A stretch of DNA of 9,066 nucleotides from an uncultured Oscillospiraceae bacterium (GTDB lineage: Bacteria > Bacillota > Clostridia > Oscillospirales > Oscillospiraceae), in NCBI GenBank assembly GCA_934636045.1, contig CAKTZP010000082.1, positions 1 to 9,066 on the forward strand, given 5' to 3'. The notes under the pieces are model-generated. The model saw only the letters and a program-made list of their open reading frames with translations. It had not been told where the DNA came from and ran no database searches. Made by a program: the position numbers and the translations under genes. This document shows, piece after piece, positions 6,483 to 9,066 of the stretch (position 1 is its first letter; every line of letters starts with the position of its first letter).

Positions 6483-7085
6483 TCACCTCATCACCATGGC
6501 GCGCAGGCACTGCCGCACGATCTCCTCGGTCGGCATGCCGTCGGTCTTGATGCCCTTGAGCGCCGCGCCGATCTCGCCAGAGCTGTAGCCCAGCTCCTGC
6601 AGTGCGGCCTGCGCCAGCGCAACAGCACTGCCCGGCGCGGGCAGATCGACTGCGCCGACGCCGGAGAAATCGACCTCCTTGACCGCAGCGCCCAGCTTGT
6701 CCTTCAGCTCCAAAATAATACGCTGCGCCAGCTTTTTGCCGACGCCCGGCGCGGCAGTGAGCGCCTTTTCGTCCTGCGTCATCACCGCGAGCGTGAAGCG
6801 CTCCGGCGAGGCCGTCGAAAGAATGGCCACAGCCGCCTTCGCGCCGACGCCGGTCACACCGATCAACAGCTCAAAGCAGCGCAGCTCCTCCCGGCTGAAA
6901 AAGCCGAAAAGATCAAACGCGCCCTCGCGGATGTAGCAATAGGTATAGAGCTTTGCCCGCTGCCCGACGCGCAGCTTGGACATTGTATAGGCCGTGGTAT
7001 GGCACGCATAGCCGACCCCGCCGCAATCCACGACAGCCAAGCCGTCGTCGAGCAGCGCGATCTCGCCGTTCAAATAATAAAACAC
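6483..7085 (-). CDS. ruvA: Holliday junction DNA-binding subunit RuvA
   Basis: RuvA forms tetramers that hold the four-way junction flat and recruit RuvB. The chosen GTG start at 7085 gives 200 residues beginning MFYYLNGEIALLD, the standard family N-terminus. GGGAGG lies 8 nt upstream, and the next ATG frame start (7133) would add 16 residues overlapping ruvC. Domain I (OB fold) covers about 1-62 and ends in YIREGAFDLFGF. Domain II has two helix-hairpin-helix motifs, GVTGVGAKAA (76-85) and APGVGKKLAQRI (112-123). A flexible linker rich in Ala and Pro (about 132-153) leads to domain III (about 154-200), the RuvB contact. At the acidic pin, where E. coli has Glu-Asp, this protein has Glu-Gly (54-55). 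ruvC ends 2 nt upstream and ruvB starts 6 nt downstream. Confidence 0.96.
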   Translation of the reverse strand: MFYYLNGEIALLDDGLAVVDCGGVGYACHTTAYTMSKLRVGQRAKLYTYCYIREGAFDLFGFFSREELRCFELLIGVTGVGAKAAVAILSTASPERFTLAVMTQDEKALTAAPGVGKKLAQRIILELKDKLGAAVKEVDFSGVGAVDLPAPGSAVALAQAALQELGYSSGEIGAALKGIKTDGMPTEEIVRQCLRAMVMR

Positions 7086-7087
7086 TC

Positions 7088-7579
7088 TCAAACCCTCCCG
7101 GAAAGCAGGCTCGTCGACGAGCGCGCATGGCACAGCGCAATGGCGATCGCGTCCGCCGCGTCGTCCGGGCGGGGCAGCCTGTCCATTTTCAAAAAGCGGC
7201 GGGTCATGTCCATCACCTGATGCTTTTCCGCCTTGCCGTAGCCGACCACGGCCTGCTTGACCTGCATGGGCGTGTATTCATACAGCGGCACGCCCGCCCG
7301 CTCAATGGCCAGCAGGATCACGCCGCGCCCGTGCGACACACCGATGCCGGTCGTAATATTGTGTCCCCAAAACAGCTCCTCGACCGCGACGGCCTCGGGC
7401 TTTGTGACCTCGAGCAGCTCAGTCATATCCTCAAAGAGCATATTCAGCCGCTGCGAAAAGGTCAGCCCGGTCGGTGTGGTGATGGTTCCGTACTGCAAAA
7501 GCGCATACTTGCCGCGCTCGGCGGAGATTAAGCCGAAGCCCGTCGTGGCATAGCCGGGGTCAAGACCTAAAATAATCAA
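7088..7579 (-). CDS. ruvC: Crossover junction endodeoxyribonuclease RuvC
   Basis: RuvC is the Mg2+-dependent dimeric nuclease that cuts Holliday junctions symmetrically, working with RuvAB. The TTG start at 7579 gives 163 residues opening MIILGLDPGYATTGFG, the normal family N-terminus. GGAG lies 7 nt upstream. Longer reading from 7696 would add 39 residues (GCCSASLRSG...) that read like an out-of-frame shadow of the gene upstream. The catalytic acidic set is visible: D7, E67 in AVEELFW, and D140 and D143 in PDDAADAIA. The conserved lysine-bearing loop GKAEKHQV spans 115-122. The start lies within the last codons of the small membrane protein gene (20-nt overlap), and ruvA begins 2 nt after its stop, so all four genes are probably co-transcribed. 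Confidence 0.96.
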   Translation of the reverse strand: MIILGLDPGYATTGFGLISAERGKYALLQYGTITTPTGLTFSQRLNMLFEDMTELLEVTKPEAVAVEELFWGHNITTGIGVSHGRGVILLAIERAGVPLYEYTPMQVKQAVVGYGKAEKHQVMDMTRRFLKMDRLPRPDDAADAIAIALCHARSSTSLLSGRV

Positions 7580-7745
7580 GGAGCTTCTCCGTCCAGTTCG
7601 GATCGGCAATGCCCAGCAGCCAAAACACGATCCCGATCGCAACGATGCCGAACAGCACCCATGCAAAAATGCGGCGACCCTTGGAGCTCGGCTCAAACGG
7701 CTGCTTTTCCTCCGGCATTGGGGTCTGAATATCCTTTTCTTCCAT
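7560..7745 (-). CDS. Small single-span membrane protein, first gene of the ruv operon
   Basis: This 61-residue protein is not a family I recognise. It has a hydrophilic, acidic-then-basic N-terminus rich in Glu, Pro and Lys (MEEKDIQTPMPEEKQPFEP), then SKGRR. One transmembrane span follows at about residues 27-45 (IFAWVLFGIVAIGIVFWLL), then a short tail ending KLLDYFRS. The positive-inside rule suggests the N-terminus is cytoplasmic. A good AGAGGTGATC ribosome site precedes the ATG. The end overlaps the ruvC start by 20 nt, which argues that it is translated and couples ruvC translation. A link to recombination cannot be shown; it may be a neutral passenger of the operon. Its reality is likely but not certain, given the size. 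Confidence 0.7.
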   Translation of the reverse strand: MEEKDIQTPMPEEKQPFEPSSKGRRIFAWVLFGIVAIGIVFWLLGIADPNWTEKLLDYFRS

Positions 7746-7764
7746 TTTTGATCACCTCTGTGTT

Positions 7765-7793
7765 ATCATATCATAAATTTTCAGATTTTGCAG
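7765..7793 (-). promoter_or_regulatory. Candidate extended -10 promoter for the small protein-ruvCAB operon
   Basis: The minus strand has TGA followed by TATGAT (7770-7765), an extended -10. The -35 position 17 nt upstream reads CTGCAA (7793-7788), a poor match. A start here would give a leader of roughly 12-15 nt, just enough for the ribosome site. No better promoter is seen before the ATG at 7745. Confidence 0.4.
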
Positions 7794-7818
7794 TATTTTT
7801 TTCTTTCCTTGCGCGCCC

Positions 7819-7847
7819 TTGACTTTTCATAGGGAAATGTGTAGAAT
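7819..7847 (+). promoter_or_regulatory. Sigma-70 promoter of the PTEA-linker lipoprotein gene
   Basis: TTGACT (7819-7824) and TAGAAT (7842-7847) are separated by exactly 17 nt. The start site would fall near 7854, about 38 nt before the ATG at 7892. It is divergent from the ruv operon promoter. Confidence 0.75.
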
Positions 7848-7891
7848 AAGTGCGACGCGATTCCGCGTAAAAATGAAAAGGAGAAAATGAA

Positions 7892-8626
7892 ATGAAGAAA
7901 TTTTTCGCTGTTGTGCTGGCGCTTTGCCTGATTCTCTCTCTGGCCGCCTGCGGCAAGACCGCGCCGACCGAGGCACCCACGCAGGCCCCCACCGAAGCTC
8001 CTACCGAGGCCCCTACTGAAGCCCCCACCGAGGCTCCCACGGAAGCACCCACGGAAGCACCGACCGAGGCTGAAGCGCTCTCCCCCGCTGTCGGCGTGGT
8101 GGACGGCAACAGCTATGTCAACACCGTTCTCGGCATCAGCGCTGAGCTCGACGCAGAATGGACGGTGCTGTCCGATCTGGAGATCGCCGACCTGTACGGC
8201 TACACGCTGGAAAGCTTCACCGACGCAAAGCTCAAGGAAAGCATGGAAAGCGCCGGCTCGATGATCGTTTTCTACGCTAATCGCAGCGAGGGTCTGGAAA
8301 CTCTGAATATCTCCGTCTCCAGCTCCAGCCTGTTCAGCTATCTGGGCAGCAACGAGGAGGCTGTCGTCCAGCTTCTGATCCCGCAGCTTCAGGCGCAGCT
8401 TCCCGCCGCCGGCATCACGGTGGAAAGCGTCGAGGGCGGCACGGTCGAGTTCGCCGGCCAGGAGCATGCCTGTGTCGATATCGTCGGCTCGATGAACGGC
8501 ATTACGCTCTATGAGAAGCAGGTCATTCTCCTCAGCGGTGACTATATGTTCGTCGTCACCACCGCCAGCTACATGAACAACACCTGCGACGAGATGCTCG
8601 CCTCCTTCACCGCTCTGGCTGAGTAA
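7892..8626 (+). CDS. Surface lipoprotein with PTEA-repeat linker, function unknown
   Basis: This is a 244-residue lipoprotein. The signal peptide KKFFAVVLALCLILSLAAC has a perfect lipobox (LAAC, Cys20). Residues about 24-61 are a linker of nine four-residue units, APTEAPTQ then APTE copies ending AEA. Such acidic, proline-rich stalks usually carry an outer domain through the cell wall. The remaining about 180 residues open NSYVNTVLGISAELDAEW and include an FSYLGSNEEA stretch and a C-terminal YEKQVILLSGDYMFVVTTAS beta-rich segment. This resembles small single-domain lipoproteins of gut Clostridia, possibly PsbP/Mog1-like in fold; that is a guess from pattern. No catalytic motif is seen. AGGAG lies 8 nt before the ATG. 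The gene is monocistronic, with its own promoter and terminator. It could be a solute- or wall-binding protein. Confidence 0.88.
   Translation: MKKFFAVVLALCLILSLAACGKTAPTEAPTQAPTEAPTEAPTEAPTEAPTEAPTEAPTEAEALSPAVGVVDGNSYVNTVLGISAELDAEWTVLSDLEIADLYGYTLESFTDAKLKESMESAGSMIVFYANRSEGLETLNISVSSSSLFSYLGSNEEAVVQLLIPQLQAQLPAAGITVESVEGGTVEFAGQEHACVDIVGSMNGITLYEKQVILLSGDYMFVVTTASYMNNTCDEMLASFTALAE
7961..8075 (+). repeat. 12-bp coding tandem repeat (PT[E/Q]A units)
   Basis: About nine 12-bp units encode Pro-Thr-Glu-Ala (one has Gln) inside the lipoprotein gene. The units differ mainly at third codon positions (ccc, cct and ccg for Pro; acc, acg and act for Thr; gag and gaa for Glu). This suggests the repeat is old or selected at protein level rather than freshly expanded. 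The unit is a multiple of three, so copy changes would alter stalk length without frameshift. Confidence 0.9.
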
Positions 8627-8642
8627 GCCAAAGTAATCCAGG

Positions 8643-8677
8643 CACTGCCGCCCTTTTCGGGCGGCAGTGATTTTTTA
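8643..8677 (+). terminator. Strong intrinsic terminator of the PTEA lipoprotein gene
   Basis: CACTGCCGCCC (8643-8653) and GGGCGGCAGTG (8659-8669) form a perfect 11-bp stem with loop TTTTC, followed by A and then six T residues (8671-8676). It lies 16 nt after the TAA stop and is the best terminator in the window. Confidence 0.93.
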
Positions 8678-8729
8678 TTCGCTGGCAGTTCTCGCCGCGG
8701 CGCGGGAGGCATTCTCGTTTACGCACATT

Positions 8730-9056
8730 GCTCCGCAATTTTCGTAGGGGCCGATGCCCACATCGGCCCTTGCGGGCGCAATCGGTTCTGCGTCCGGAAT
8801 TCGCGGCGGGGTGAGAGCACCCCGCCCTACGCAAAATTGAGAATTGGGCGCAGCATCTCCCCCTTCTGCGTAGGGCGGGCTCACCCGAGCCCGCCGCTGC
8901 TGGCTCCTTCGGCTTTGCTGCAAGCCGTATCGAACCGCGCGCTGCGGCGCGAAGACCCCCTCAGTCGCCAACGGCGACAGCTCCCCAAAAGGGGAGCCAA
9001 AAGCGCTGCGGCGCGGGGGGCGGGACGTCCGGAGGCCGTCCCCTACAACCGAAAAC
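8730..9056. repeat. Composite block of short palindromic intergenic repeats
   Basis: No gene is credible between the terminator at 8677 and the window end. The stretch instead holds a run of perfect hairpins: 8748-8769 (9-bp stem, loop 4), 8805-8826 (9 bp, loop 4), 8874-8895 (9 bp, loop 4), 8964-8978 (6 bp, loop 3), 8980-8997 (7 bp, loop 4) and 9022-9042 (6-bp GGGACG/CGTCCC, 9-nt loop). Larger symmetry joins them: a 13-bp inverted pair at 8821-8833 and 8867-8879, a looser CAATTTT(G)CGTAGGG pair flanking 8736-8840, and the 13-nt direct repeat GCGCTGCGGCGCG at 8939 and 9003. From memory, modules such as GTAGGGGCCGATG...CATCGGCCC and CCCTCAGTCGCC..GGCGACAGCTCCCC recur in gut Oscillospiraceae genomes, like REP/BIME elements. 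Confidence 0.75.
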
Positions 9057-9066
9057 CGAAAGCGAG

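Noticed and set aside
5451..7220. Long open frame on the plus strand opposite ruvB and ruvA
   Set aside because: It is antisense to clear ruv genes, is rich in Arg, Ala and His as GC-rich shadows are, and shows no family motif.
7781..8467. Minus-strand frames reading GASV or GGGF repeats
   Set aside because: They are the reverse of the PTEA coding repeat; the plus-strand lipoprotein has a signal peptide, promoter and terminator.
8675..8971. 98-residue minus-strand frame at the right edge
   Set aside because: It spans several palindromic repeat modules; such repeat-derived peptides are common artefacts. It has no ribosome site and overlaps the lipoprotein terminator.
8730..9056. CRISPR array
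   Set aside because: The repeats are unequal palindromes without regular spacers or constant repeat length, and no cas genes are present.

Overview
The window reads as chromosomal DNA from a GC-rich gut Clostridia species, most likely Oscillospiraceae-like. This placement is an inference. It rests on the GC-rich third codon positions, strong Shine-Dalgarno sites, the ruvC-ruvA-ruvB order, lipoproteins with Pro-Thr-Glu-Ala linkers, and a block of short palindromic repeats of a kind I recall from these genomes. No 16S rRNA or other taxonomic marker is present.

Layout, left to right. (1) 1-504 (+) is the C-terminal part of a MATE-type efflux transporter, followed by a hairpin terminator. (2) 592-712 (-) is a decayed insertion-sequence end. 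It holds a 38-bp palindrome and the start of a transposase gene resembling the IS3-family orfA type, cut by a stop codon. (3) 727-3421 (-) is a two-gene overlapping unit. A membrane-anchored GH25 muramidase comes first, then a DUF2079 polytopic membrane protein, with an extended -10 promoter upstream. (4) 3613-4785 (+) is a CapA-like metallophosphatase-fold lipoprotein with a TTG start and its own promoter and terminator, divergent from the muramidase. (5) 4926-5204 (-) is a small protein with two four-cysteine zinc ribbons, preceded by a strong promoter and a structured leader of about 125 nt. (6) 5439-7745 (-) is a compact operon of a 61-residue single-span membrane protein, ruvC, ruvA and ruvB, the Holliday-junction processing genes. 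(7) 7892-8626 (+) is a lipoprotein with a nine-unit PT(E/Q)A linker and an unrecognised outer domain, with a clear promoter and terminator. (8) 8730-9056 is a non-coding composite of six short perfect hairpins plus longer inverted and direct repeats.

Functionally the window mixes a housekeeping DNA-repair operon with cell-envelope genes (MATE pump, DUF2079, GH25, CapA-like, PTEA lipoprotein). Four coding starts differ from the first ATG of their open frames: DUF2079 uses an internal ATG, CapA-like and RuvC use TTG, and RuvA uses GTG. In each case a Shine-Dalgarno site lies immediately upstream. RuvC, RuvA and the CapA-like lipoprotein are also supported by the family N-terminus or signal peptide.

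I see no convincing new multi-gene system. The points most worth a second look are the IS remnant and its palindrome, the composite repeat block at the right edge, the altered catalytic motif in the CapA-like protein, the GH25-DUF2079 pair, and the structured leader of the zinc-ribbon gene.
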